From: Colocasia esculenta
Taxonomy: Eukaryota > Streptophyta > Magnoliopsida > Alismatales > Araceae
Length of the DNA stretch: 64,000 nt
Direction of reading: 5' to 3'
Assembly (NCBI GenBank): GCA_014218235.1
Contig: CM024766.1
Span: 25,145,346-25,209,345, forward strand
The notes under the pieces are model-generated. The model did not search any database and was not told the origin of the DNA. It saw only the letters and a list, made by a program, of their open reading frames with translations. Below are positions 47,445 through 58,592 of the stretch, piece after piece (the first letter of the stretch is position 1; each line of letters opens with the position of its first letter). The position numbers and the translations under genes were made by a program.

Positions 47445-48199
47445 TTTGACTTAAACCTTTTGCTTATAGTGGTTTGGATTCCCTTTTTATTGAGGCTCCT
47501 ACTAGTCTGATAAATCACCAAAAACTAAGTTGATGGGCTATCCGAAAAATTAAAGGTTTGATATACTGAATAATCAATCATAACAAACACACAATATTTT
47601 ATTGGAAAGTATCAAAATAATAAATTCAACTTACTATTTAAAAATTGTTGGTCACTACATGTATGACTATCAGAGGAAACTAACACAATTTAAGAGTGAG
47701 TTGAAAAAAATATTGAGTTTTAAAATCTCTGAAAAAATCATGTCTAATCCCAAATGTTTCTCTATATCCTCAACTCTTACGCAGCGCAGATTCTCGAGCT
47801 AAGAGAGAGAGAGAGAGAGACACCCACACAACACGCGACTGTCGTCTACTTTTTCGAAAGTGGTCTCTCTCATATACTTTTGAAAAATTTTGGCCTTTGT
47901 GAGGCATCAAAAGTTTTCCATCTTTAAAAAAAAAAAAAAAAAATCTTTCACAATGTCGGCACAGACAATGATGCAAAATGTGTTCATGTCAATACACATC
48001 GAGAAGGGGGCTGCACAGGGGAGGAGGGGGCGACGGAGTGGGGGGTGCTTCTGCAGGGGGGGTAGTTGGGAGAGGAGTGAGTGCTTGTATTTTTTTAAAA
48101 AAAATTACTTCATCCTTATTTTTGTTTTGAGGGAGATTTACATGGGATAAAATTTCTTCTCTAAAATAAAAATTATTTACCAAATGTGTCAATATATCT
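47445..48199. other. Intergenic DNA with GA tract
   Basis: No gene recognised. GA microsatellite at 47803-47821, A run at 47924-47942 and a G-rich stretch at 48005-48080. Confidence 0.5.
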
Positions 48200-48261
48200 G
48201 TCCTTCTTCTTTTTTTTTAATTTAAGAGAAAAAATAAGAAAAAAAATGCAACCAAACACCC
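48200..48261 (-). mobile_element. Harbinger-like terminus
   Basis: The minus strand reads TAGGGTGTTTGGTTGCATTT with TAA outside the end, matching the left end of the Harbinger element at 28993. It could be the right end of that element displaced by insertions, or the end of another copy. The rest of the element is not recognisable. Confidence 0.4.
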
Positions 48262-48770
48262 TATAAACACAAGTTCAATTCTACATCTGGACGATAAAAA
48301 ATATATATTAAACGAGTAAAAAATATTTCTCTCGAAAACAATGCAGTCCATCCAAAGTGGAATGAGATTCTTTAGTGTGACATATCACTTGGTGTAAACA
48401 AAAAATGGGTGATGAAATGGAGATCTTCGCATCTTGAAGTAAGGTTTGCTTAATAGACACTCATACCTTTTAGTAACTGCTTGCTTAACAACTTTATGTA
48501 AGTTTGATGCCCTCAATTGCTCCAGACCCAAACAATTGTGGTGTCCTAGTCAAACAAAGTTCGTTATCAAACAAAAGGCTCCATCAATGCTATTAAACTA
48601 CGAGAATTAATTAGAGAGCACCCAGAGGGCCTGATCTTTGACGAAATATGGTCCGTCGTCAAACATGTTGCATATGCATGGCATAAAAGATTCTATCTTA
48701 AAAAATTTAATTACTTACAACTAATAAACATTGATGGGGATCATGTCGATCAGAGAAAGGATGCCGAGAC

Positions 48771-50237
48771 TAGGGGTGTAAACGAGCCGATACGTTCGGC
48801 GAGTAACTCGACACTCGACTCGATAAAAACTCGACTCAACTCGTTTATTAGATAAACGAGTCGAGTTTGACAAAAAAAAAAACTCGGTTCATAAACGAGC
48901 CGAGACTGAACACATGTGAGCTCGGCTCGATTATACTCGCGAACAACTCGTTTAAGTACTCATTAAGAGCTCGATTAAGTACTCGTTAAGAATTCAGTAA
49001 ATACTCATTAATTATTTATTTAAATATTTGTTATTAAAATAAGTGTTAATTTGTAATTTTTATAGAGTTCTTATTAAAGTATGTAATGTTTATGAGGATT
49101 AAATATAAAAGACTAAATATTAGAGGATATATGCATTAATCATATAAATGAAGTATACATAGATAATCTGATTTTAATAAAATTAATAGAAAAAAGGCAT
49201 ATGCACAAAATGGGGTTTTTGAAGGTTCGAAGGCACCGGGCTCTTCATCTTCTTCCTTCCGACCTGCATCTTCTTCCTCCTGACCTGCCTATGCAGGTGG
49301 GACTCGGCAGGGCTCCGCGGCCAAGGGGAGCCACCGTTGGCCCCCCAGAGTCCTTGGCGATCACTGGACCCTTCGGCAGTACTGGATGGAGCTCCCTGTG
49401 ATGGCGCGGACAGTCTGCCATGTCGGAAGGAGCGCTTGTGCAAGACGCAGGCGCGGGCAAGCGGTGCAGTCGTCGTCCCCTGGAGTCGTCGGCGACCACC
49501 GCGGACACTCTGACAATGCCGGACGGAGTTCTCGACGGCGGCGATGGTGGCCTTGGAGCTTCCCTCCCCGATGGCGGACACCGCGGCCTTGGAGATTCCC
49601 TCTCCATGGCGGACACCACACCTTGGAGATTCCCTCTCCGATGGCGAACACCAGATGCCACGCGGTGCTAGTGAAGGCGTTCTACAACGTTCGGCTACCC
49701 ACCCCCTGCAAATCCCGCTCGCACAAGGCTGGACCCTGCTTGCTGCTTCAGTGCCTTGTTTAGTGATTTAGTCCCTATCGGTTGTGCCAAAGTCTTGGCA
49801 GGAGTGAGTTGTCTATAAAGTGCCCCCTTCAACCCGAGTCTTCCTTGTGTTTGGGTCTTCTGGCCTTCAAAGTTTCTAATAAAAAGAAAGCCCTCTTGGC
49901 AACAGAAGGTCATTTACAAATGTTTGTTTGATAAACTAAAAAATAATTAAATATTCAATTTTAAGTTTTATTTTGTGTTTTTATTAGAATTTGAACTCGT
50001 TTTATATAAACGAGTTGAGTTCGAGTTTAAGAATTTTAACTCGTTTATGAGCTCGATTATATAAACGAGTTGCTCGACGAGTCAAGTTCGAGTTTAAAAA
50101 TTTTATAACGAGCCGAGTTCGAGCAGCAATTAGAGAAGCTCGACGAGTTTTGAGCCGAGTTAGAGCCCGTCAAATATAAACGAGTTCGAGTTCGAGCAGA
50201 GTGTAACTTGGCTCGACTCGGTTCGTTTACACCACTA
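48771..50237. mobile_element. hAT-type element with internal GC-rich insert
   Basis: Ends TAGGGGTGTAAACGAGCC and TTCGTTTACACCACTA, flanked by GCCGAGAC and GCTGAGAC (8-bp duplication, one mismatch). The arms are built of CGAGTCGAG and AACGAGTT motifs, and AT-rich DNA lies inside them. A 730-bp GC-rich block (49190-49920) interrupts the AT-rich centre. No transposase domain is recognisable. Confidence 0.82.
49190..49920. other. GC-rich insert of unknown origin
   Basis: Abruptly GC-rich DNA inside the AT-rich hAT core. It holds three ~33 bp repeats of CCTTGGAGATTCCCTCTCC (49550-49655). It ends with a TATA-like TCTATAAAG (49813-49821) and an AATAAAA signal about 60 bp later, an arrangement like the R region of a LTR. 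Long frames on both strands are GC artefacts or unrecognised. It may be a nested solo LTR or captured DNA; no duplications are evident. Confidence 0.4.
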
Positions 50238-50468
50238 GCTGAGACTATGTTTCAGTCCAGATGTTGTTTAAAGTATAGGACTAGCATATGTATAACCCGA
50301 TGAAAAGAGTGCTTGGCTCTTTCCACATGTGATAATCTGACTCCTAGACATGTATACATGAACCTGAGCGGTTTTTTTTTTTTTTTTGATGAAAATGCTG
50401 TCAATTTCTCCATTACTTTTTTACAACCCTCTATTTGTCCAGAAATCTATAAATTCTAGTTTGGTATA

Positions 50469-51731
50469 TGTAAAGGCTATTTTCAGCCTCCTAGGCCCAT
50501 AGGCCCGTCATGACCTAATAAAGCGATCAGGCTTTGGCCCTCCGGCCACGTGTCCTCGGTCCAACCGTAGGCTTCCGAACATGACTCAACCACTAAGCCT
50601 CTGTTTGGCAATGGGTTGGGGTTAGAGATAACTCCAACCCATGACTAAAGTTATACAAGGTTAACTCACTTTTTAGTTTGTTTTCTTGTGTGTTAACCCA
50701 GTTTAACTACAGTGAGTTAACCCACTTGCTCTTGATTGCTTTGGTAAGGTAAAGTGAGTTAACACACTGTTAACCCACTTTCATATCAAAAAGTGACTTG
50801 AAAAGAGAAATTAGCAATTAATGTTGTGTTGGGAAAAGAGAAAGTAGCAATTACTGTTGTGTACCGTCGGGGCAAAAAAGGTAGTTAACTCAATAGATTA
50901 ACTCCAATCCACCTCCAGAGGTGGGTTGAAAAATTGTGAGTTAACTCACATCTGACCCACTTTTAATCTAACCTACTTGAGTTAACTTTTTTTGTTATCA
51001 AACTGCATTTTGAGTTAACTCTGAGTTAATTTTGAGTTAACTTTACGTTAACTCGTTACCAAACTGAGGCTAAATGCCTAAGGGTTTCCAGATAGTCTCT
51101 GGGCGCCACCGACCCAGTCCAAGCAGGACGGGTCCAACCGAATAGACCTCAGGGCTCCTGTTCGAACCATCTGCGGTTTTAGCGCCAGAGCACCGGGCAC
51201 CAACAACCTCACCTCACCGAGCAGGTCCACTGGCCCTTGTTCGGCACCTCCACGGCCACAACACCGAGCGACTCTTCGTTGACCATAGCAGTTAATGAGA
51301 CGGCGTAACGCACCTCCTCATGATCTGGAGTAATGGTAGCGCAAGATCCCAAGGGACGTCTCCAACGGACAACCCCCGCTTTGGAAACTCAACCGGCGCA
51401 TCCCTTTCGTTATCATTGGAGAAGAAAGCGTCCGGACCCTTTAGGTCCCTTCCCTATATACGGAATAGGTAACCTTCATGCAAAGGTACGAGACCTCTCT
51501 CACACACAATCGCCCATGCATGAATCCACACACCAAGGAACCTTCCTTTCCTACCCTCTCCAGACAATCTGACTTGACTTAGGCATCGGAGGGTTCTCCC
51601 CGGTTCTTCAACCGGGCCCCCTTGACGTCCTTTCTGGTCTTGCAGGCCTTCGTCCGCACCGGCGACTCACTGTTCCCTCTCTCTTCATGGAGGCCCGTTC
51701 GGCCCACTACCCAATAGGAAACACCACCACA
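50469..51731 (+). mobile_element. 5' LTR of chimeric element
   Basis: Starts TGTAAAGGCTATTTTCAGCC and ends AAACACCACCACA. The promoter TATA (CCCTATATACGG) is at 51452-51463. The stretch 51400-51731 matches the 3' LTR part at 55455-55786. The Tourist-like MITE at 50597-51070 is a later insertion into U3. Confidence 0.82.
50597..51070. mobile_element. Tourist-like (Harbinger) MITE, 474 bp
   Basis: Ends GCCTCTGTTTGGCAATG and (inverted) GCCTCAGTTTGGTAACG, flanked by TAA on both sides. The interior repeats GAGTTAAC/GTTAACTC many times. A 3-bp TAA duplication and GTTTGG ends are typical of Tourist/Harbinger MITEs. It lies within the U3 of the LTR at 50469. Confidence 0.85.
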
Positions 51732-51754
51732 TTTTTGGCGCCGTCTGTGGCAAC
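51732..51754 (+). other. PBS region of chimeric element
   Basis: TTTTTGGCGCCGTCTGTGGC follows the 5' LTR, matching the PBS-like segment at 1151-1173 on the other strand. Confidence 0.7.
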
Positions 51755-51949
51755 CGACGACAGCCATGGGTCACGGACGATCCTCCCACCATTATCCCGG
51801 CAGTAGGGCAATGAGACTCGCCAGTCGCACAGGGACTCGCATGACCAAGCCCCTCCTGCCGGCGACAACACTGCCCCCGCCGGAGTGACTACTAACAGAC
51901 CTGCGGTCGAAACTCCAGTTTTGGCCCACGAGGTAGCCGAGCTCTGGAG

Positions 51950-53440
51950 ATAGTTGCAACAATTAATGGGGGACTGTCAGGGACTTCAGACCCAGTTGGC
52001 GAGGCTGCCAGCCCCAACAGTCCCCCCGCCACCGGAGCAGCAGGGGGAGTTGTCCTGGCGACAACAGCCAGCTCCATCGGCACATCACGAACGACACAAA
52101 GAGTCGGCCCGACGGTCGCGACGCGCCCCGTTGGCCTTCCGTACGCCAGAACGGCAGGATGAGTCACCCCGCAGGTCTGCTACGCTTCCCCTTCCCCACG
52201 TTCCGTCGTCGGTGCAAACTCCCATGCTTCTCGGCGAGAAGGCTCTGCGCATTCTGACCCAAAATTAGCCAGACGTCTGCAAGCATCGTCGACCTGGAAC
52301 GATGCATGGATGCGATGGTTCAGAGGGTTGAGGGCAGAGCTCCGGGGGACGATGACCTAGACTTTCGCTCCCCATTCGCCTTGGAGATCCTGGAGGCTTG
52401 GGTCCCCTCTAAGCTGCCCCTACCGTCCATCACTCCTTACGATGGTACCACCGACCCGGCGGATCACATCTACGGGTTCGAGTCACACATGGTGTTCCAC
52501 GGAGCATCAGACACGGCGAAGTGTTGGGTGTTCCCAGTGACTCTGAAAGAGACCACGAGGGCTTGGTTTGAAACCCTCCCAGTGGGCTCCATCACTTCCT
52601 TCCACCAGTTGAAGTAGTCCTTCCGCGACAACTTCATAGGCGAAGGTCCCAGCCCCGCACAGCGCCTCTCTTCTGTCCGTCTAACAGAAGAAAGGCGAGG
52701 CTCTCTGGGACTATGTCAAGAGGTTCCAAAATGAGGTGCTACGCATCCCATGTCTGGACGCCCCACTCGCTACCAGTGCCCTCATCCAAGGCACTCGCAA
52801 TGGATTCCTCCAGAGGACTTGGGGGTGCAACAGCCGACGATCCTCGCCACTCCTCTCCACCACCAAGCGCCACGCTGCATGCGAGATAGTGTGGCAGCCA
52901 GCATAGCCGAGCAGGGTGAGCCACCGAAGAAGAAGAGGCCTTCCAAGAATGGATCTGACCGAGAACAGAAGAAGTGTCGGCAAAACGGGGATTCGCCGCA
53001 TCGTCCACACCCCTTCACCGAGTACACCCCCCTCAAGGTGCCCCCCAAACAGATCCGGGATGAGCAGTATGTTTGGTGGCCCCCCAGGATGCGCTCTGAT
53101 CCCCGCAGGCACAACCAGGACAAGTACTGTCACTTCCACCATGACCATGGCCATGACACCTCCGATGCCACCAACTCAAGGATGAGATCGAGTCATTGAT
53201 CAAGCGCGGCTATCTGGGATGGTACATGCGCCGGAATGAAGACCGCCCAAGACGCCGAGAACGAACCGAATGGGCAGGAGATCATGCGATCACAGGAAGA
53301 GCACCCAGAACCCAGAACCAACGCAGCTATGCTCAGAGGGCACCAGGTCGAACGGTCCCCAACTCCCTGGCCGACCCCTTATCCACCGAGCCTGACAGCG
53401 CACGATCCGAGGAGGCCATCCGATTGCAATTAGAGCCCTA
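51950..53440 (+). pseudogene. Tat-type Gag remnant
   Basis: Gag-like reading spread over several frames. A Pro/Arg-rich N-terminal frame (51954-52268) is followed by the core frame 52306-52617 (DFRSPFALEILEAWVPSKLP, ITPYDGTTDPADHIYGFESH, LPVGSITSFHQLK). The downstream sequence reads VKRFQNEVLRIP and DAPLATSALIQGTRNGFL, then QDKYCHFHHDHGHDTSDATN, where the final zinc-binding Cys is missing, and GYLGWYMRR. This type is characteristic of Tat/Athila-lineage gypsy elements. Stops occur at 52618 and elsewhere, and several frameshifts are present. Confidence 0.8.
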
Positions 53441-53830
53441 GTAGATCTCTTGCACTTATTAGCTCCCATTCTTTTCTTGGGTGGGAGGCTCCAAGCAAGG
53501 TGGAAGGGAGTTAGCCTCGGCCGGGAGCCTTGCTTAACTAGCTAGTACGTATGTACGTCGTAATTGTTGTACCCTCTGGCTTTCCTTCCTCTTTTATGCT
53601 TGGACGTATCTTTGTATTTGGTCTCGTATATTTATTGATGAGACGCGCGAAGGAGTTGTGCTCCTCCACATCGTGTCATGTAGAGAGGCACGACCTCTGA
53701 TACATTTAATGTATTTTTTATTTTTTTTAACCTCAAACAGTGCACACAAATAATTATCTATTGCACACAAATATCATAATAGTGCATATAATAGTATAAG
53801 AATACACACAAATACATCTATTTATGTACA
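53441..53830. other. Non-coding spacer between gag and pol fragments
   Basis: No domain is recognisable. The last ~110 bp are AT-rich with GTGCACACAAATAAT-like repeats. The junction to the chromovirus part is near 53820. Confidence 0.5.
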
Positions 53831-55450
53831 TTCGTTCAGGAGGGATTGCTCGATGGGGCCAGTCCAGTAGCCGCAGCAGCCAGTTTAGTACGCGCAGCAG
53901 CTACCGCAGTACAGTTCCCTCCCCAGCAACAAGCACCCCGTCAGCAACAGCAGGGGTAGTACCAGCAGCAGCCTCAGCAGTACCAGCAGCAATAGCAGTT
54001 TCCACAGCACCAGCAGCCGTCGCAGCAGCACCAGCAGCCCCAGCAGGTGCCGCAGCTTGGGCATGGTCGTGGTCGTGTGATGGCGCTTATCAGGGTGCAG
54101 GCCGAGGTGTTGAACCTGGTTATAGATACCCTGCCTATCCTTGGTAGAGCTGCCCGTGTTTTGGTTGACCCCGGTGCTTCTCTTTGTTTTGCTTCCGAGG
54201 AGCTTTACGAGTCTATGGTTCATCACCCCCTGAGAGGCAGTGTGATGTGATGGTCGATCTCCCATCCAGTGATTATATGTGTTCTTTCAGTTACTTGGAG
54301 GGTGTCACAGTTGAGGTCTAGGGACACCAGTTGCCGGCCAAGTTGTACGCATTGCAGCTTCGTGACTTTGACGTCATCCTGGGCATGGACTGGTTGGAGG
54401 CTCACTCAGCTGTGGTGGATTGTCAATGGAAGACCGTTCAGTTTGAGATACCTGGAGCGTCTGTTCTCTGCTTCCGAGGTATCTGGTCTACCCGTCGACC
54501 TTTTATTTCCTTCTGTAGAGCTCGTCGTTTCATCCGTGATGGCTGTGTAGCATTCTTGCTTCTATTTGTTTCTTGGAGTCGAGCGGGTCATCGGTTTCTG
54601 ATGTGCCTATTGTTTGTGAGTTCTCTGATATTTTCCCGGAGGATCTACCTGGTTTGCCGCCTGAGCAGGAGGTAGAGTTCTCCATTGAGCTTTTGCCGGT
54701 ACAATGCCCTTGTCTAAGGCACCATACCGGATGGCTCCGGCTGAGTTGCGTGAGCTGAAGCGCCAGTTGCAGGAGTTGCTTGAGCTGGGCTTCATCCGTT
54801 CGAGTCATTCGCCGTGGGGAGCGCCAGTCCTGTTCGTGAGGAGAAGGATGGCAGTTTGCGTTTGTGCATCAATTACAGGCAGCTGAACCATGTAACAGTG
54901 AAGAATAAGTATCTGTTGCCGAGGATCGATGATTTATTCGACCAGTTGCAGTCAGCCTGAGTGTTCTCGAAGATTGACTTGAGGTCCGGCTACTACCATT
55001 GAGGATCAGAGAGTCAGATATTGGCCTGACAGCTTTCCGTTTGAGGTACGATCATTTTGAGTTCGTCGTGATGCCGTTTGGGCTGACGAACGCACCCGCA
55101 ACTTTTATGGATTTGATGCATAAGGTGTTTAGTGAGTACCTGGATCGGTTTGTGGTCATCTTGTGGATGACATTTTGGTCTACTCGACTTCTGAGGAGGA
55201 GCACGAGGAGCATCTGAGAATCGTGCTAGAGACGTTGCGGAGTCACCAACTTTATGCCAAGTTCGACAAGTGTGAATTTTGACTGAGGGAGGTGCACTTT
55301 CTCGGGCACGTGATCTCAGGTTCTGGTGTGGCAGTGGACCCTGCCAAGGTTGAGGCAATGTTGTCTTGGAGCAGCCCACTTCAGTGTCAGAGGTTCGCAA
55401 CTTTCTGGGTCTAGCAGGCTATTACAGGATATTCATCCAGGATTTTGCCA
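53831..55450 (+). pseudogene. Chromovirus-type Gag end, protease and RT fragment
   Basis: A Gln-rich stretch (53900-54050, CAG repeats) typical of the end of chromovirus Gag leads to a protease loop VLVDPGASLCFASEELYE and VILGMDWLEAHSAVVDC. RT follows: FSDIFPEDLPGLPPEQEVEF, APYRMAPAELRELKRQLQEL, SPWGAPVLFV, LPRIDDLFDQL, DHFEFVVMPFGLTNAPATFM, KCEF*LREVHFLGHV and EVRNFLGLAGYYRIF. A frameshift falls exactly in the catalytic double-Asp box near 55163. Other frame breaks lie near 54245, 54550, 54705 and 54840, with stops at about 54958 and 55001. The fragment ends at about 55450, where LTR sequence begins; RNase H and integrase are missing. Confidence 0.88.
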
Positions 55451-55454
55451 GATG

Positions 55455-55786
55455 TGTCCCTTCCATTATCATTGGAGAAGAAAGCATCCAGACCCTTCAG
55501 GTCCCTTCCCTATATAAGGAACAGGTAACCTTCATGCAAAGGTACGAGACCTCTCTCACACACAATCTCCCACGTGCGAATCCACACACTAAGAAACCTT
55601 CCTTTTCTGCCCTCTCCAAATAGTCTGTCCTGACTTAAGCATCGGAGAGTTCCCCCCGGTTCTTCAACCGGGCCACTTTGACGTCCTTTCTGGTCTTGCA
55701 GGCCTTCGTCCGCACCAACAAGTCATTGTTCCCTCTCTCTTCGTTGAGCCCGTTCGGCCCACTATCGAATAGGAAACACCATCACA
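55455..55786 (+). mobile_element. Truncated 3' LTR of chimeric element
   Basis: Matches 51400-51731 closely, including the TATA region CCTATATAAGG (55509-55519) and the terminal AAACACCATCACA. The upstream ~600 bp of LTR (excluding the MITE) are missing, replaced by RT sequence. The junction lies near a short shared string (CCCTTcCaTTATCATTGG versus CCCTTtCgTTATCATTGG). Confidence 0.85.
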
Positions 55787-55791
55787 GTATA

Positions 55792-56028
55792 TAAATAAAG
55801 TGGGAATAGGAATGATTTATCCTTATCTCCATATTCTCTATTTGGTATCTTTATTGTTCATATGATAAGAGTGTCAAGGGGAATAGGGATAACCCCACAA
55901 AAGAACGAGTTATTTCCACTTTTTCTATCCACATTTCATATTTTTTAAGACAAGTTTATTTTCATTAATGCCTCACCTATTTAAAATGTGTTATATATAT
56001 AAGATTATATACATAAACATGTTATAAA

Positions 56029-56034
<6 letters not shown>
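55792..56034. other. AT-rich flank, no gene
   Basis: Short AT-rich stretch; no recognisable feature. Confidence 0.5.
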
Positions 56035-56066
<32 letters not shown>

Positions 56067-56086
56067 TATATATATATATAATATAT
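56035..56086. repeat. (AT)n microsatellite
   Basis: About 50 bp of TATATA with a few AA/TT interruptions. Confidence 0.9.
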
Positions 56087-56530
56087 ATCAGTGGCCACAA
56101 AAAGTTACTGACCTATGTTCAATATGAGAAAGACTTATTGCACTTTCACATTGCACTTTAAGTGCAATGTGACGTGACATAAGACCCATGTGGCATCCAA
56201 CAATTGGATGGCCACTTATCACTCTTTATGTGAGGAGTGCCACATGAGCCTTATACCTAGTCAATGTGAAAGTACAATAAACATTTCTCGTTCAATATAT
56301 GTCAGTGACACAATTTACTTGCTAACATATGTTTAGCATATATCAGCAGCTTGTGTCAACGACTTCTTCTAGTGGTTGATGTATGTTCGACATATGTCAA
56401 CAATTTTATCTAATTGCTGACATATATATTATATATGTCAACGGTTTTAAAAAGTCACTGTCATATATATACATATGTTAGCGGCGACTCTACCAAATAA
56501 TCGCTAACATATCTACATTTGCTTGTGGTG
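56087..56530. mobile_element. CACTA-like repeat cluster
   Basis: Many direct and inverted copies of ATATGTCAGCGGTT-type motifs. The right edge TTTGCTTGTGGTG resembles the inverse of a CACTACAAG terminus. The left edge CAGTGGCCACAAAAAG is probably truncated. A MULE-type MITE is nested at 56127-56289. Related to 5316-5612. Confidence 0.45.
56127..56289. mobile_element. MULE-type MITE, 163 bp
   Basis: Ends GAGAAAGACTTATTGCACTT and (inverted) GAGAAATGTTTATTGTACTT, flanked by a perfect 9-bp duplication GTTCAATAT (56118-56126 and 56290-56298). Third member of the family at 6567 and 47263. Confidence 0.88.
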
Positions 56531-58550
56531 AGAAATAGAACGGTTCACTTAACATGCTAACCGACCATCTTGCAGGGTAGGTAGTATCATCCCTGTTTCC
56601 TCCGTGAAAAATCGACAATCCAGTGCGCCGAGATTCCTACTGCTTGGCCACCACCCACAGAAGACGAAATTTTCTGGAAAGGAAAAGCTTTTCCACCATG
56701 CTTCTGCCAGAAGTCGTCCAGTATATATCCCCTTTAAACCACGTAGCCACGTGGTCCATCAAAAGTTCCTTTGTGCGAAACTCCGTCCACGTTCATTGAA
56801 TCTCTCTATCTCTATCTTCTGTGCCCATGATAACACATAGCACACTCACAGTACCTTTTTGGGCATCTTCATCCAAAATCTAAGTCACTAGCTAGAGTGA
56901 TCAGCTTTTTTGCAGAGAAAGCACACCGCTTGGAAATCTCGTTGGTTGAAGAGCAATGAATGATATTCTTCCATCCTTAATTTGCATATGCATCCATATT
57001 GTGAGAGAATCCATCCTTAAAGACACATATTTGCATATGTATCCATGTTATGAGAGATTTGTATATATGGTTAAATATTTATTATACTTTTGACAAATAT
57101 ATTAATTAATACTTGTCAAGTGATGTGACAGATTATACGACACTACGTATATATCGGTGTGTCATCATATCACCAATGCAGGCCTGAACGAAAACAAATG
57201 GCTTTACTTGGTGGTGACTGATGGATGGTGGCAACATCAAGTTGCGGCAAGTTTATAAATTAATTTTTTTAGTTAATAAATATATATTTCAGACTTTAAA
57301 TGTTATTATTTAGATTTAAAAATATCGATAGGCTTTTAAGATCTAGTAAATTGAGCTCATAAATATAAATGTAACTTTGGATTATAAAATACCACCCTTA
57401 GAGTTTAAAAATTATTATTTATATTTTTAATAATAATAAACTTGAGCTAATAAATAATAATTTTATACTTAAAATTCTTTCCTGAGAATTCAAACTATCC
57501 ATTCAATTTTTAATAATTATTTTAGACTCATAAATACTGACTTTTGAAACAACAATTTACGACCTTGGACTCGGAGAACCATTGTTGTCGGACATTATTA
57601 ATTGCCATTGCCGACTATCGACTGTCGACTACCGCTAATTTTCGCCATGGCCGGATGTCGTCCGTCACTATATATCCACCTTAAATGATATAGTGTACTA
57701 ATCTATGTGGCATCACGTGCCATATTACTTGGTAAGTGCGGTTTTTTTTTTTTTTTTGGTCAAAGTGCAACAGCTATTAATTACTCCTTAGTGCTTAAGT
57801 CCAGTAAAACCAAAGTGCATGCCTTCTGTCTAATAGCCCGTCTTTCACTGGTCAGAGTACTTTGTTACATGTTTGGCTAGCCGAACACAAAGAGTACTGA
57901 ATCAATTAGTTGGGCATTTCATCGTACAGTACTTGAAGGAAAGATATTAGATTTGTAAGAATTTTTTTTTAAAAATTACGAATACTATCAAAAATTTAAC
58001 CCCACGATTGTGATTATAATAGGTTATAAGTACTTAATAATAGTTTTTTCTTTAAAGGAAAACATGCTTGGCTAACCTGCTATTCACGATAGGCATTGCT
58101 CAGTTTCAACATGATCAGTTGACACTTGCTTTAGGATATAGGTCAGCGATAGGGGCAATGTCGGAGAGCATCTGCTTACCGGGCGTGTGTGACAATTCAA
58201 CGAATGGAACGGAGGAAGAGATCACCTACATAAAGTGAAAACTACGAGCTGCCAGAACCCTAAATCTTTCTTGTTTCACAGTGCACCCCCGCTTCTGGGG
58301 TTGGACATACGTTAGGAAGGGTCCACGGACCAACATGACCAGCTTGTGCCCGCTTTCACTGCTCAGTCCGGGGACCTACTGGTCAACCGTCAATTACCGG
58401 CTCAGCCAATAACGTCGCCAGGACCACAGGGCCAGTCAACTCGAGCCCCTGGGAAGAGAGAGAAGGTTGAGATCACTTGTCCAAACAGTGAAAAGAAGTG
58501 GAATTCCCTGCAAGTCACACTCCCATCCAACAATCCTGAAAAAGTTGAAA
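56531..58550. other. Upstream intergenic region of SULTR3-like gene
   Basis: No gene recognised. A GC-richer stretch at 56570-56880 has a TATA-like AGTATATATCCCC (56718-56730) and a G-box GCCACGTGG (56746-56754), which looks like a stray promoter, but no coding region follows. The 78-codon plus frame at 56604-56840 is unrecognised. A T run lies at 57742-57757. Confidence 0.5.
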
Positions 58551-58552
58551 TG

Positions 58553-58576
58553 CTCTCTCTCTCTCTCTCTCTCTCT
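58553..58576. repeat. (CT)n microsatellite in promoter
   Basis: About 24 bp of CT repeat directly upstream of the TATA box; common in plant core promoters. Confidence 0.85.
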
Positions 58577-58580
58577 GGCC

Positions 58581-58592
58581 CTATAAAAGGTG
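58581..58592 (+). promoter_or_regulatory. TATA box of SULTR3-like gene
   Basis: CCTATAAAAGGT lies about 300 bp upstream of the chosen start codon, giving an expected RNA start near 58615 and a leader of ~270 nt. Confidence 0.65.

Larger units (their letters stand above)
50469..55786 (+). mobile_element. Chimeric gypsy retroelement with intact GTATA duplication
   Basis: The unit is bounded by GTATA on both sides (50464-50468 and 55787-55791). It has a 5' LTR (with a MITE in it), a TTGGCGCCGTCTGTGG PBS region, a Tat-type gag remnant, a non-coding stretch, a chromovirus-type gag-end/protease/RT fragment, and only the last ~330 bp of the 3' LTR. The two pol/gag parts come from different gypsy lineages but read in the same direction. 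Template switching during reverse transcription, or insertion plus deletion, could explain it. Confidence 0.8.

Noticed and set aside
49245..49763. Long frames on both strands of the GC-rich insert
   Set aside because: GC-rich DNA with few stops; no domain recognised on either strand.
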